From Candidatus Omnitrophota bacterium (GTDB lineage: Bacteria > Omnitrophota > Gorgyraeia > Gygaellales > JAHJCI01), in the NCBI GenBank assembly GCA_016783355.1, contig JADHWR010000004.1, positions 1 to 36,018 on the forward strand: a stretch of DNA of 36,018 bases. The letters run 5' to 3'. Below are positions 1 through 7,486 of the stretch, in pieces. How positions within the stretch are numbered: position 1 is the first letter of the stretch; each line of letters begins with the position of its first letter. Below the pieces are notes generated by a model. The model saw only the letters and a list, made by a program, of their open reading frames with translations, had not been told where the DNA came from and did not search any database. A program made the translations under genes and the position numbers.

Positions 1-1
1 A

Positions 2-859
2 AAGAGAAGCTTGGGTAAAGGCATTAGTGCTTTAATCCCGCCGCAAGAAGTAGAGGTAGAAGAGGTAAAGGAAAGAATATTGTATTTAAAAACAAAAGAG
101 ATTAGACCCAGTCCGTACCAACCAAGAGAAGCGATTGACCCTCAGGAATTAGGGGAGTTAGCACAATCAATAAAGGAAAAGGGTGTTATTCAGCCAATTC
201 TTGTCCGAAAAAAAGAGGATGGTTTTGAATTAATTGCTGGAGAGCGCAGATGGAAGGCAGCGTGCTTTTTAAACTTGGAAGAGATTCCTGCTTTGGTTAA
301 AGAAGTCAAGGATGAGGAATGTTTGGAGTTAGCACTTATTGAGAATATTCAAAGGCAAGACCTTAATCCAATTGAGCAAGCAAAGGCATTTCAGTATTTG
401 ATTAATAAATTTGGCCTCACTCATGAAGGAGTTGCTCAGATTTTGGGTAAGGCCCGTGTTTCGATTACAAATATATTAAGACTGTTAAAATTGTCCCCTG
501 AGATTCAAAATGAGATAAAAAAAGGGGGTCTTTCCTTTGGCCACGCACGCGCATTATTAGAGATTGGAGAGCCTGATGTACGTAGAGAGCTTATGGGGCA
601 AATTATTGCTAAGTCATTGTCAGTCAACGAATTAGAGAATTTAATCCGCAAAAAGAAAAAAAAGAGTCTTGTCGGAACACGTGGCTCAAAATCAAAAGAC
701 CCATACCTTTTAGCCCAGGAAGAATTATTGCAACAGGCCCTAGGAACAAAGGTGGAGATTATGCAGGGCCGCAAACGCGGTAAGATTTATCTGGAGTTTT
801 ATTCACGAGAGGACCTAGAAAGGATTTGTGCTCGGATTAAAGGAGAGTCTAATGAATGA
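2..859 (+). CDS. parB: ParB-family chromosome partitioning protein (5' end outside window)
   Basis: ParB binds parS sites near the origin and loads as a CTP-dependent clamp that works with ParA in chromosome segregation. The frame is open to the window edge, reading KRSLGKGISALIP, the usual ParB N-terminus. A TTG at 11 could be read as a start, but the true start is probably just upstream of the window. Visible parts are the ParB/Srx nucleotide-binding region with the GERRWKA motif (about residues 77-83 counted from the TTG), the following ENIQRQDLNPIEQA stretch, and a helix-turn-helix around THEGVAQILGKARVSITNIL. The basic KKKKK linker and a C-terminal dimerisation region follow. It overlaps ndk by 8 nt. 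The family call is firm; only the start is uncertain. Confidence 0.93.
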   Translation, partial: KRSLGKGISALIPPQEVEVEEVKERILYLKTKEIRPSPYQPREAIDPQELGELAQSIKEKGVIQPILVRKKEDGFELIAGERRWKAACFLNLEEIPALVKEVKDEECLELALIENIQRQDLNPIEQAKAFQYLINKFGLTHEGVAQILGKARVSITNILRLLKLSPEIQNEIKKGGLSFGHARALLEIGEPDVRRELMGQIIAKSLSVNELENLIRKKKKKSLVGTRGSKSKDPYLLAQEELLQQALGTKVEIMQGRKRGKIYLEFYSREDLERICARIKGESNE

Positions 860-1355
860 AGCTGTCTTGATTTTAATTAAGCCCGATGGCTTAAGAAAGT
901 CATTAACAGGTAATATCTTAACTCGCCTTTCTGAGACAAAATTAGAGATTGTTGCCGCGAAGATGGTGCGTGTTTCTGAAGAATTAGCCCATGCACATTA
1001 TGCTCATCTTGAGAATGAGTCTTTCTTTCCGGATTTGGTAAGATATATCCGTGGTGAATTGCATGACCGACGCAAGACAATGGCTTTGGTTTATTGGGGC
1101 AATGGCGCAATTTTAAAGTGCCGGCAATTAGCCGGAGCAACCAATCCCGAGGAGGCAGAGGCAACATCAATTAGAGGATCCTATGGCCGGATTACCACAG
1201 CGGGTTTATACGAGAACGTAATTCATGTCTCCGGCAATCAAGAGGAGGCAGAGCGCGAGATAAAGCTTTGGTTTAAGCCGGATGAAGTTATTGTTCCTCT
1301 TTATCCTCTAAAAGAGATTACAAAAGACAAAGTAAAGACTAATCTTTGGACATAA
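852..1355 (+). CDS. ndk: Nucleoside diphosphate kinase, long form
   Basis: Ndk moves the gamma phosphate of NTPs onto NDPs through a phospho-histidine. The catalytic histidine is in NVIHVSGN, preceded by a TSIRGSYG segment that matches the usual G-T-I-R-G-D region, and the N-terminus VLILIKPDGL is typical. I chose the ATG at 852, overlapping the parB stop, because GGAGAG lies just upstream and the family's first strand begins right there; an in-frame upstream start at 828 would add an atypical tail. At 167 residues it is longer than the usual 140-150, with an insert around WGNGAILKCRQLAGATNPEEAEA and a C-terminal extension after VPLYP. It keeps the key residues, so it is probably active. Confidence 0.92.
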   Translation: MNEAVLILIKPDGLRKSLTGNILTRLSETKLEIVAAKMVRVSEELAHAHYAHLENESFFPDLVRYIRGELHDRRKTMALVYWGNGAILKCRQLAGATNPEEAEATSIRGSYGRITTAGLYENVIHVSGNQEEAEREIKLWFKPDEVIVPLYPLKEITKDKVKTNLWT

Positions 1356-1359
1356 AGAG

Positions 1360-2184
1360 ATGATAAAAAGTATGACGGGTTTTAGCCGGGTAGAAGGAAA
1401 TATTTCTTCTTTGGGTCATGCGGTTATAGAAATACGCAGCAATAATCACCGTTTTTTAGACGTAGTCTGTCAATTACCCGTAGAGTTGTCGGGCTTAACA
1501 GCAAGAATAAAACAGGAGGTTCGCAAGGCAGTAAGTCGCGGCCATATCGTTTGCCGGTTAGAGATTAGCTCTGATGTATTGCGTAAAGTCAAGCTCGACG
1601 AGAAATTGCTTTCCCAATATTACGATTCTTTAAAAAGAATAGCAAAAAAGTTTCATTTGAAGAAGGAGCTGAGTTTATCCACCCTGGTTAGTTTGCCTGA
1701 TGTTTGGGGGGTTGAGTCTATTAGTTATTCTCAACGGGATTGGCTCGGATTAAAAAAACTACTCAATCGGGCGCTCAAGACTTTAGTTGAAGAGCGCAAG
1801 GACGAGGGAAGGGCTTTATTAAAGGACCTTTTGAAACATACAAATCACTTAGACAAACTCCTGGATATAATCAAAAAGAGGACCAATTTAGTAACAAAAA
1901 AAAGATTCTCTTTATATAAAACAGAAGAGGAGAAAGTTAATTTTTTAAAAAGCTCAGATATTACCGAAGAGATTGTTCGGTTAGATTACCACGCGAAGAA
2001 ATTTAGCGAATATCTTAAAAGCGATAAATCCGTAGGCAAGGAGTTGGATTTTATCTTGCAGGAGATGCAAAGAGAGGCAAATACTGCCGGCGCAAAGACA
2101 GTAGATACATTGGTATCGGGCAAGATAGTTGTTTTAAAGAGTGAAATCGAGAAGATACGCGAACAAGTGCAGAATGTGGAGTGA
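1360..2184 (+). CDS. yicC: YicC-family endoribonuclease
   Basis: This belongs to the YicC family, reported as endoribonucleases in E. coli and B. subtilis. The N-terminal signature is MIKSMTGFSRVEG; the C-terminal DUF1732 region includes KELDFILQEMQREANTAGAK and ends with SEIEKIREQVQNVE, as usual. At 274 residues it is slightly shorter than the common 285-295. AAAGAG lies directly before the ATG. It is followed without a gap by gmk (GTGA overlap). The order yicC-gmk-rpoZ-dfp is a widely conserved bacterial neighbourhood, which supports the call. Confidence 0.92.
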   Translation: MIKSMTGFSRVEGNISSLGHAVIEIRSNNHRFLDVVCQLPVELSGLTARIKQEVRKAVSRGHIVCRLEISSDVLRKVKLDEKLLSQYYDSLKRIAKKFHLKKELSLSTLVSLPDVWGVESISYSQRDWLGLKKLLNRALKTLVEERKDEGRALLKDLLKHTNHLDKLLDIIKKRTNLVTKKRFSLYKTEEEKVNFLKSSDITEEIVRLDYHAKKFSEYLKSDKSVGKELDFILQEMQREANTAGAKTVDTLVSGKIVVLKSEIEKIREQVQNVE

Positions 2185-2765
2185 GAAAACACGGTTTATT
2201 ATTTGTTATCTGCGGGCCTTCTGGTTCAGGCAAATCCACTTTGGCCAAGAGATTACTTAGCCACTCTTTATTAAAGACCAAATTGGCAAGACCTATTTCT
2301 TATACCACTCGTGCGCAGAGACGCAGAGAGGTAGATGGTAAGGATTATTTTTTTATTTCACCGGATGAGTTTCGAAAGATTCTGCGAGAAAATAAAATTC
2401 TTGAACACACACAAAATTTTGGTTATGATTATGGGACTCCCCGCCAGTATATTGAGCAGGCTTTAAAGAAAAGAAAAAACCTTCTTCTTTGTTTAGACAT
2501 TAAAGGCGCAGAGAGCTTAATCAATCTTTTTGGCAAAGAGAGGGTTGTCAGCATATTTATTAATCCTCCCAGTTTAGAAGTTGCAAAAGTCCGTATCATA
2601 AGAAGAGCCCCAAAAACGGAAATCAAGGAGATTAAAAGGCGAATGAACCTCGCTTCTTATGAATTAAAAGAGGCGCATCGTTTTGATTACCAGTTGGTCA
2701 ATGACAATTTGACAGAAACCGTAAGTAAAATAAAGGAGATTATTTTATGCCATATGTCCCGTTAG
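2181..2765 (+). CDS. gmk: Guanylate kinase
   Basis: Gmk phosphorylates GMP to GDP with ATP. The P-loop GPSGSGKST is near residues 12-20, and the GMP-binding region contains SYTTRAQRRREVDGKDYFF with the typical T-T-R and DY pattern. The start is a GTG whose last two bases are the first two of the yicC TGA stop (GTGA), with TGGAG just upstream, which points to translational coupling. The length of 194 residues is in the normal range. Its 3' end overlaps rpoZ by 19 nt. Confidence 0.95.
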   Translation: MRKHGLLFVICGPSGSGKSTLAKRLLSHSLLKTKLARPISYTTRAQRRREVDGKDYFFISPDEFRKILRENKILEHTQNFGYDYGTPRQYIEQALKKRKNLLLCLDIKGAESLINLFGKERVVSIFINPPSLEVAKVRIIRRAPKTEIKEIKRRMNLASYELKEAHRFDYQLVNDNLTETVSKIKEIILCHMSR

Positions 2766-2962
2766 AAACATTATTGGATAAAACAAACAATTCTGTATAT
2801 AAATTAGTTGTTGTTGCGGCGAAAAGAAGTTTAGAGATTGCCGAGGGCCAGCCGTCTTTAATCCAAGTAGACAAGTCCTTAAAACCCGGCACCATCGCCT
2901 TGAAGGAAATTGCTGCAGGAAAAGTAAGGCTTAAGTCTAAGACAAAGAAGAATGAAGGATAA
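2747..2962 (+). CDS. rpoZ: RNA polymerase omega subunit
   Basis: Omega stabilises the beta' subunit of RNA polymerase and can take part in the ppGpp response. The 71-residue protein has the family layout: an N-terminal LETLLDKTNNSVYKLVVVAAKRS helix followed by KPGTIALKEIAAGKV. It starts at ATG 2747 inside the gmk 3' end, with AAGGAG about ten bases upstream, and overlaps coaC by 11 nt. The position after gmk is the classical one. Confidence 0.9.
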   Translation: MPYVPLETLLDKTNNSVYKLVVVAAKRSLEIAEGQPSLIQVDKSLKPGTIALKEIAAGKVRLKSKTKKNEG

Positions 2963-3500
2963 ACAGATTATTTTAGGGCTGACAGCAAGCATTGCTATCT
3001 ATAAGGCAGCAGAGATTATTCAACAGCTGAAAAAGGATAATTTCTCTGTAAATGTAATTATGACGGAAAATGCCCGGCGTTTAATCTCTCCAAGACTATT
3101 TGCTACTTTAAGCAATAATCGCACTTTTTATAATGAATTCGAAGACCCTGCCGATTTTGACGTCGAGCATATCTCTCTGGCAAAAAAAGCAAACTTAATT
3201 TTGCTTGCGCCGGCAACAGCAAATATTATTGGCAAGATTGCCGGCGGCATTGCTGATGATTTATTGACTTCGACAATAATTGCCACAAAGGCACCTGTAT
3301 TGATTGCTCCGGCGATGAATGAGGATATGTATAAAAATAAAATTGTGCAGGCAAATATACAAAAACTGAAACAACTTGGTTATCGTTTTATTGGACCGCG
3401 CAAAGGCAGGCTTGCTTGTGGTGAAACCGGCATTGGACATTTAGCAGACGTCGACGAGATAATAAAGCAGGTAAAGAGATTTTTGAAGCATGGGGATTAA
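2952..3500 (+). CDS. coaC: Phosphopantothenoylcysteine decarboxylase (CoaC domain only)
   Basis: This flavoprotein decarboxylates 4'-phosphopantothenoylcysteine in coenzyme A synthesis. Seen here: the FMN-binding start ILGLTASIAIYKAAEI, the active-site His region DVEHISLAKKANL, the APATANIIGKIAGGIADDL segment, the substrate motif APAMNEDMY, and the flexible-flap Cys in ACGETGIGHLAD. Most bacteria fuse this domain to CoaB (phosphopantothenate-cysteine ligase) in a protein of about 400 residues (Dfp). Here the gene stops at residue 182 with only the CoaC half, and the tRNA cluster follows, so CoaB must be encoded elsewhere. The stop looks natural rather than broken. Confidence 0.9.
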   Translation: MKDKQIILGLTASIAIYKAAEIIQQLKKDNFSVNVIMTENARRLISPRLFATLSNNRTFYNEFEDPADFDVEHISLAKKANLILLAPATANIIGKIAGGIADDLLTSTIIATKAPVLIAPAMNEDMYKNKIVQANIQKLKQLGYRFIGPRKGRLACGETGIGHLADVDEIIKQVKRFLKHGD

Positions 3501-3541
3501 ATATAAGATAAATAGGAATTTTTTCAAAACTTGTTTAGTAT

Positions 3542-3613
3542 GGCCAGGTGCCCGAGCGGTTAGGGGAAGGTCTGCAAAACCTTTTTACAGGGGTTCGAAT
3601 CCCCTCCTGGCCT
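3542..3613 (+). tRNA. tRNA-Cys (GCA)
   Basis: A full cloverleaf folds: acceptor GGCCAGG/CCTGGCC, anticodon stem AAGGT/ACCTT around loop CTGCAAA (anticodon GCA), and T arm with GTTCGAA. The discriminator base is T, as expected for tRNA-Cys. No CCA is encoded. Confidence 0.95.
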
Positions 3614-3616
3614 AAA

Positions 3617-3686
3617 AAATTGTCAAATTGTTATATTGTTAAACTGTTATATTGAAAAACAATTTAGCAATTTAGCAATAAAACAG
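3617..3686. repeat. Octanucleotide-like tandem repeats in tRNA spacer
   Basis: Between tRNA-Cys and tRNA-Leu the sequence moves in steps of about 8 nt (AAATTGTC, AAATTGTT, ATATTGTT, AAACTGTT, ATATTGAA), then in CAATTTAG steps of the opposite sense. The two halves form an imperfect palindrome. It is one of several 7-8 nt tandem arrays in the window. Confidence 0.7.
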
Positions 3687-3696
3687 TAAGAATTAA

Positions 3697-3780
3697 GCCG
3701 GGGTGTCGAAATTGGCAAACGAACGGGACTTAAAATCCCGCGTCCGTAAGGACTTGAGGGTTCGAGTCCCTCTCCCGGCA
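3697..3780 (+). tRNA. tRNA-Leu (TAA)
   Basis: A class II tRNA of 84 nt with an extra arm. The acceptor arm is GCCGGGG with TCCCGGC, closing on a G-T pair. The anticodon stem CGGGA/TCCCG holds loop CTTAAAA (anticodon TAA), and the variable arm is CGTCCGTAAGGACTT. The T loop is GTTCGAG and the discriminator is A. No CCA is encoded. Confidence 0.95.
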
Positions 3781-3785
3781 AAGCA

Positions 3786-3842
3786 TTAGCGGATAGCGTT
3801 TAGCGGATAGATTTTACTATACGCTATACGCTCTACGCTAAT
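3786..3842. repeat. Palindromic repeat, family F copy 1 (TAGCGGATAGCG type)
   Basis: The spacer between tRNA-Leu and tRNA-Val is almost wholly one imperfect palindrome built from TAGCGGATAGCG units on the left and CTATACGCTATACGCTCTACG units on the right, around ATTTTACT. Its reverse complement matches the repeat at 12562-12633 inside pheT, and the CTATCCG unit recurs as tandem arrays in pyrK. Confidence 0.85.
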
Positions 3843-3847
3843 AAAAG

Positions 3848-3921
3848 GGGCGCTTAGCTCAGTTGGTTAGAGTGTCACGTTGACATCGTGAAGGTCACAG
3901 GTTCAAGTCCTGTAGCGCCCA
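3848..3921 (+). tRNA. tRNA-Val (GAC)
   Basis: Acceptor GGGCGCT pairs with AGCGCCC. The anticodon stem TCACG/CGTGA holds loop TTGACAT (anticodon GAC). The D loop AGCTCAGTTGGTTAGAG and T arm ACAGGTTCAAGTCCTGT are canonical, and the discriminator is A. No CCA is encoded. Confidence 0.95.
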
Positions 3922-3955
3922 TTTTAGTGAGTGGTGAATATAGGCAGAGGATAAG

Positions 3956-4159
3956 ATGAAAAAGATTTGGGAGAGAATAATTCCTCTTTCAGAGGCAGAT
4001 CGAGATTGGGATATTAAATTCTGGCAAGCACAAAGTCCCAGCCTTCGTTTTAGTAGTGCCTGGAAGATGCTCGGTGATTTTTATAAATTAAGAGGTAAGA
4101 AATTAAATGCAAATAGCCTCAGACTACAAAGATCTGTTGAAAATCTTAAACAAGCATAA
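3956..4159 (+). CDS. Small protein upstream of nucleotidyltransferase, putative antitoxin-like partner
   Basis: A 67-residue hydrophilic protein (SEADRDWDIKFWQAQSPSLRFSSAWKML, then FYKLRGKKLNANSLRLQRSVENLKQA). I know of similar small proteins directly in front of nucleotidyltransferase genes, but no function is established that I can name. The ATG at 3956 follows AGGATAAG. Its 3' end overlaps the next gene by 53 nt in another frame, which suggests tight co-expression. A role as the control partner of the next protein is inference from arrangement only. Confidence 0.6.
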   Translation: MKKIWERIIPLSEADRDWDIKFWQAQSPSLRFSSAWKMLGDFYKLRGKKLNANSLRLQRSVENLKQA

Positions 4160-4574
4160 GGTAAGATATTTAGTTGTAGGTGCTTATGCTGTTATACACT
4201 ACACTGAACCTCGTTATACAAAAGATTTAGATATCTGGATTGAACCTAAGGGCAAGAATGCTGAAAGAGTCTATAAGGCATTGAAAGAATTTGGTGCACC
4301 CTTAAAGGATATCAGGTCTCAAGATTTTGTTAATGAAGGTCTAGTTTATCAAATAGGAGTAGCGCCGGTAAGAGTGGATATAATAATGGGCATTGGGGGC
4401 ATAAAGTTTAATCATGCCTGGAAGCATAGGGATATCACTACCTTCGACGGTATTAAGCTTAATATTATCGGGATAAATGAGCTCATAGAGTCAAAGAAAA
4501 AAGCAAAGCGCGATATGGATCTCATTGATATTAAAAGCCTGCGCTATAGGTTGAAAATAAAAAAGGAGAAGTAG
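4107..4574 (+). CDS. Nucleotidyltransferase-fold protein (MNT/AbiEii-like)
   Basis: The 155-residue protein has the minimal nucleotidyltransferase pattern: VRYLVVGAYAVIHY for the G-(G/A)-x-A helix start, then TKDLDIWIE for the D-x-D metal-binding pair, and a third acidic position in PVRVDIIMGI. Proteins of this fold include toxins of the AbiEii and MNT types and several enzymes of unknown substrate. AGAGGTAAG stands about ten bases before the ATG. The short upstream partner with a long overlap makes a toxin-antitoxin-like pair plausible, but the substrate cannot be read from sequence. It sits directly after a tRNA cluster, a common landing area for accessory genes. Confidence 0.7.
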   Translation: MQIASDYKDLLKILNKHKVRYLVVGAYAVIHYTEPRYTKDLDIWIEPKGKNAERVYKALKEFGAPLKDIRSQDFVNEGLVYQIGVAPVRVDIIMGIGGIKFNHAWKHRDITTFDGIKLNIIGINELIESKKKAKRDMDLIDIKSLRYRLKIKKEK

Positions 4575-4581
4575 AAAGAGG

Positions 4582-6315
4582 ATGAATTTAGATATCTTAA
4601 GACATAGCGCAGCTCATATCTTAGCTTATGCAGTAAAGGAGCTTTGGCCGGATGTAAAACTGGGTATTGGCCCGGCGATTGAGGATGGATTTTATTATGA
4701 TTTTGAGCGCTCTTCGCCTTTTAGCGAAAATGACCTGAGGCAAATTGAAGAAAAGATGAAAGAGATTGTCGCTCGAAATGAGTCCTTCCTGCGTCAGGAA
4801 TTAAGTAAGCAAGAGGCAGAGGATTTATTTAGAAGATTAAATGAGTCATACAAATTGTCTTTGCTTAAAGACATCACTACGCAAACACTGAGCATTTATA
4901 AAACAGGGCAGGGCTTTGTTGATTTATGCCGGGGTCCACATGTAGAATCTTCCGGAAAGATTCAGTTCTTTCGATTACTTTCTGTTTCTGGCTGCTATTG
5001 GCATGGAATCGAAACAAACCCTATGCTCCAAAGAATCTACGGCACTTGTTTTGAGAAAGAAGAGGAGTTATTAGAATATTTAAAGAATATAGAGGAGAGA
5101 AAACTTCGTGACCATCGCCGATTAGGAGTGCAGCTTGATTTATTTAATATTTATTATGATCAGGCAGGAGCAGGACTTGTCTTTTATTGTCCCAAGGGCG
5201 CGATATTGAGAGATATTATTGAGAACTACACCAAAAAGAGACACCTGGACTCTGGTTATGATATGGTGGTGACGCCGCACATTATGCGCTTAGAGCTTTG
5301 GAAGACCTCCGGACACCTTGAATATTACAAAGAAAATATGTATTCAGTTTTTCCTGAGGGCCTTATCGAGAGCAATAATGAATTCATTCTCAAGCCAATG
5401 AATTGCCCCGGGCATATTCTTATTTATAAATCGAAATTAAGAAGTTACAAAGACCTGCCCATACGCCTTTTTGAATTGGGCACAGTTTATCGTTATGAAA
5501 AATCCGGTGTTTTACATGGGCTGATGCGCCTACGCGGCTTTACCCAGGATGATGCACATATATTCTGCACCGAAGAGCAATTAACGCAGGAAATTGTAGG
5601 AATAATAGATTTTACACAAAGGGTTTTGCATGATTTTGGCTTTGATCAGTTTGACGTAGAATTAAGCACCCGGCCAGAAAGGTCTATCGGCAGTGATGAA
5701 GATTGGCACAGGGCCGAGAGGGCATTAAAAGATGCCCTCGATGAGAAAAAAATGGATTACAATATTAGTGCGGGCGAAGGCGCCTTTTATGGACCAAAGA
5801 TCGATATTAAATTAAGGGATGTTTTAAAAAGAAAATGGCAATGCGCAACTATCCAATGTGACTTTGCCCTTGCGCAAAGATTTAATTTAGAGTATGTAGA
5901 TTCAAGCGGGGCAAAAAAGCAGGTTATTATGCTGCACCGGGTAATATTAGGAAGCTTAGAGAGATTTATTGGCGTGCTCATCGAGCATTATGCAGGGGCA
6001 TTTCCTTTATGGCTTTCACCGGTTCAGTTAAGGATAATTACCGTAAAGAGCGAGTTTGAAGATTACGCAGGAAAAATAAAGGAAAGATTGAAGGATGCAG
6101 GATTTCGTGTAGAATTAGATATGCGCAGTGAAACCTTGCAAAAGAGAATCCGTGAGACTGAAATGCAGAAGATTCCTTATGCCCTTATTGTTGGTGAGCG
6201 CGAAGTAAAATCAGATACCATTGCTGTGAGAAAGAGAGGCAATGTTGATATGGGGGCAATGCCCCTTGAGGAATTTATTGCGAGGCTAAAAAAAGAAGGG
6301 GGTGGTTTTTATTAA
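4582..6315 (+). CDS. thrS: Threonyl-tRNA synthetase lacking the TGS domain
   Basis: ThrRS charges tRNA-Thr. The editing domain starts almost at residue 1 (RHSAAHILAYAV with the H-x3-H pair, and CRGPHVESSGKI near residue 115). The class II catalytic core follows with zinc ligands in MNCPGH, DDAHIF and VIMLHR, then motif 3 and the anticodon-binding domain from LSPVQLRIITV. At 577 residues it is about 60 shorter than E. coli ThrRS because the N-terminal TGS domain is absent. No upstream in-frame sequence supplies it: AAAGAGG and the preceding gene's stop lie directly before ATG 4582. The stop TAA overlaps the infC start. Confidence 0.95.
   Translation: MNLDILRHSAAHILAYAVKELWPDVKLGIGPAIEDGFYYDFERSSPFSENDLRQIEEKMKEIVARNESFLRQELSKQEAEDLFRRLNESYKLSLLKDITTQTLSIYKTGQGFVDLCRGPHVESSGKIQFFRLLSVSGCYWHGIETNPMLQRIYGTCFEKEEELLEYLKNIEERKLRDHRRLGVQLDLFNIYYDQAGAGLVFYCPKGAILRDIIENYTKKRHLDSGYDMVVTPHIMRLELWKTSGHLEYYKENMYSVFPEGLIESNNEFILKPMNCPGHILIYKSKLRSYKDLPIRLFELGTVYRYEKSGVLHGLMRLRGFTQDDAHIFCTEEQLTQEIVGIIDFTQRVLHDFGFDQFDVELSTRPERSIGSDEDWHRAERALKDALDEKKMDYNISAGEGAFYGPKIDIKLRDVLKRKWQCATIQCDFALAQRFNLEYVDSSGAKKQVIMLHRVILGSLERFIGVLIEHYAGAFPLWLSPVQLRIITVKSEFEDYAGKIKERLKDAGFRVELDMRSETLQKRIRETEMQKIPYALIVGEREVKSDTIAVRKRGNVDMGAMPLEEFIARLKKEGGGFY
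6298..6313 (+). promoter_or_regulatory. infC ribosome-binding site and ATT start codon
   Basis: GGGGGTGG at 6298-6305 is a strong Shine-Dalgarno sequence. It is followed after five T bases by ATT at 6311, the first codon of IKRYVRINERI, where IF3 proteins normally begin. ATT lies across the thrS stop as ATTAA. A GTG at 6302 would fall inside the Shine-Dalgarno sequence and is unlikely to be used. AUU starts on infC underlie IF3 self-repression in E. coli. Confidence 0.75.
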
Positions 6316-6817
6316 GAGATATGTTCGTATAAATGAAAGGATACGCGTGCCTCAGGTGCGTCTGATTGGGGCAGAAGGTAATCAACTGGGTGTTGTGTCC
6401 ATACAAAAAGCCTTGGAGACAGCCGGGCAAAGTGAACTTGATTTGGTTGAGGTTGCACCAAAAGCAAATCCGCCTGTTTGTCGGATTACTGACTTTAGTA
6501 AATTTAAATATGACCAGGAGAAGAAAGAACGTGAGATGAAAAAACATCAAGCGAGAGCAAAACTTAAGGAGATTCGCTTAAGGCCAAATATCGAGGAGCA
6601 CGATTATCAGATAAAACTTAAACATGCAAAGGAGTTTTTAAGTAAAAAAGAAAAGGTTAAGATTAGTCTTCTTTTTCGAGGCAGGCAGATGGCGCATAAA
6701 GATATAGGAAAGAAGCTTATGGAACGCTTTGTTGCTGATTTGGGAGAAGCGGGTAAGGTAGAAAAGTTTCCCTCTTTAGAGGGTAGAATGATTTCGGCAA
6801 TAATGGGGGCTAAATGA
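6311..6817 (+). CDS. infC: Translation initiation factor IF-3
   Basis: IF3 binds the 30S subunit, prevents early 50S joining and checks the start codon. The N-domain is recognised by INERIRVPQVRLIGAEGNQLGVVS, the linker by KFKYDQEKKEREMKKHQ, and the C-domain by KEIRLRPNIEEHDYQIKLKHAKEFL and VKISLLFRGRQMAH. Length is about 168 residues from the ATT start, which I prefer over GTG 6302. The gene sits in the standard thrS-infC-rpmI-rplT order and overlaps rpmI by ATGA. A rare start codon would allow the product to repress its own translation, as in E. coli. Confidence 0.93.
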   Translation: MKRYVRINERIRVPQVRLIGAEGNQLGVVSIQKALETAGQSELDLVEVAPKANPPVCRITDFSKFKYDQEKKEREMKKHQARAKLKEIRLRPNIEEHDYQIKLKHAKEFLSKKEKVKISLLFRGRQMAHKDIGKKLMERFVADLGEAGKVEKFPSLEGRMISAIMGAK

Positions 6818-7011
6818 AACTAAAGACACATAAGGGTACAGCAAAGAGATTTAAATTAAGCAAAAAGGGTAAAATCAAACACTCTGGGGCTGGTAAATCA
6901 CATTTGTTGACAGGGAAGAGTCGTAAAAGAAAAAGGATGCTGCGAAAAGCGCGCTCTTTACAAACAAAAGGACAAAAGCAGCAAATCAGACGGCTGCTGC
7001 CGTATGGTTGA
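6814..7011 (+). CDS. rpmI: 50S ribosomal protein L35
   Basis: A highly basic protein of 65 residues with the L35 signature KLKTHKGTAKRFKLSKKGKIKHSGAGKSH (shown in parts: KTHKGTAKRF, GKIKHSGAGKSHLL, KSRKRKRMLRKA). The ATG overlaps the infC TGA. It is in the usual place between infC and rplT. Downstream is a short stretch of 7-nt tandem repeats before rplT. Confidence 0.94.
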   Translation: MKLKTHKGTAKRFKLSKKGKIKHSGAGKSHLLTGKSRKRKRMLRKARSLQTKGQKQQIRRLLPYG

Positions 7012-7020
7012 TAAGGCTAA

Positions 7021-7047
7021 AAGTGAAAAGTGAAAGGTGAAAGGTGA
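7021..7047. repeat. Heptanucleotide tandem array AGTGAAA/GGTGAAA
   Basis: Four consecutive 7-nt steps (AGTGAAA, AGTGAAA, GGTGAAA, GGTGAGG) fill most of the rpmI-rplT gap. The last unit also supplies a purine-rich ribosome-binding region ahead of rplT. Confidence 0.75.
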
Positions 7048-7054
7048 GGGATGA

Positions 7055-7402
7055 ATGGCAAGAGTTAAATATAGTCCAGCGAGGCGAAAAAAGAAAAGGA
7101 AGATTCTGAAATTTGCTTCGGGTTATTTCGGAGACAGAAGCAAGCAATATGCCCAGGCATTGCGCACAGTAAAAAGGGCCCAGGTTTATGCTTATCAAGG
7201 TCGAAAGAGAAAGAAAAGAGCCTTTCGCCGACTCTGGATTGTCCGCTTAAACGCTGCCTGCCGCGCTGCAGGGATTAAATACAGTCAATTTATCAATGGG
7301 TTGAAGAAAGCCAAAATTGACCTGGATCGCAAGGTCTTAGCTGATTTAGCTGTTAAAGATAGTCAGGTATTTAATAAGTTAGTAGAGATAGCCAAAGAAT
7401 AA
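7055..7402 (+). CDS. rplT: 50S ribosomal protein L20
   Basis: L20 binds 23S rRNA early in 50S assembly and represses the operon in some bacteria. The 115-residue sequence is typical: ARVKYSPARRKKKRKILKFASGYFGDRSKQ, with YAYQGRKRKKRAFRRLWIVRLNAACR and YSQFINGLKKAKIDLDRKVLADLA further on (motifs: FASGYFG, RRLWIVRLNAA, FINGLKKA). The ATG follows GAGGGATGA; the GAGGG is contributed by the end of the tandem array. Confidence 0.95.
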   Translation: MARVKYSPARRKKKRKILKFASGYFGDRSKQYAQALRTVKRAQVYAYQGRKRKKRAFRRLWIVRLNAACRAAGIKYSQFINGLKKAKIDLDRKVLADLAVKDSQVFNKLVEIAKE

Positions 7403-7403
7403 T

Positions 7404-7470
7404 CCGTTATTGAGTTACTTGCGTTATTGGGTTATTGCGTTCAAAACCCTATAACCCTGTAACTCTATAA
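7404..7470. repeat. Imperfect palindrome of GTTATTGGGTTATTGCG / CCCTATAACCCTG units
   Basis: The rplT-trkA spacer starts with about 8-nt steps (GTTATTGA, GTTACTTGC, GTTATTGGG, TTATTGCG). It continues, after TTCAAAA, with the opposite strand of similar units (CCCTATAA, CCCTGTAA, CTCTATAA). The whole stretch can fold as a long weak hairpin. No run of T follows, so I do not call it a terminator. Confidence 0.65.
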
Positions 7471-7486
7471 CGAAATAAGGTATTTT

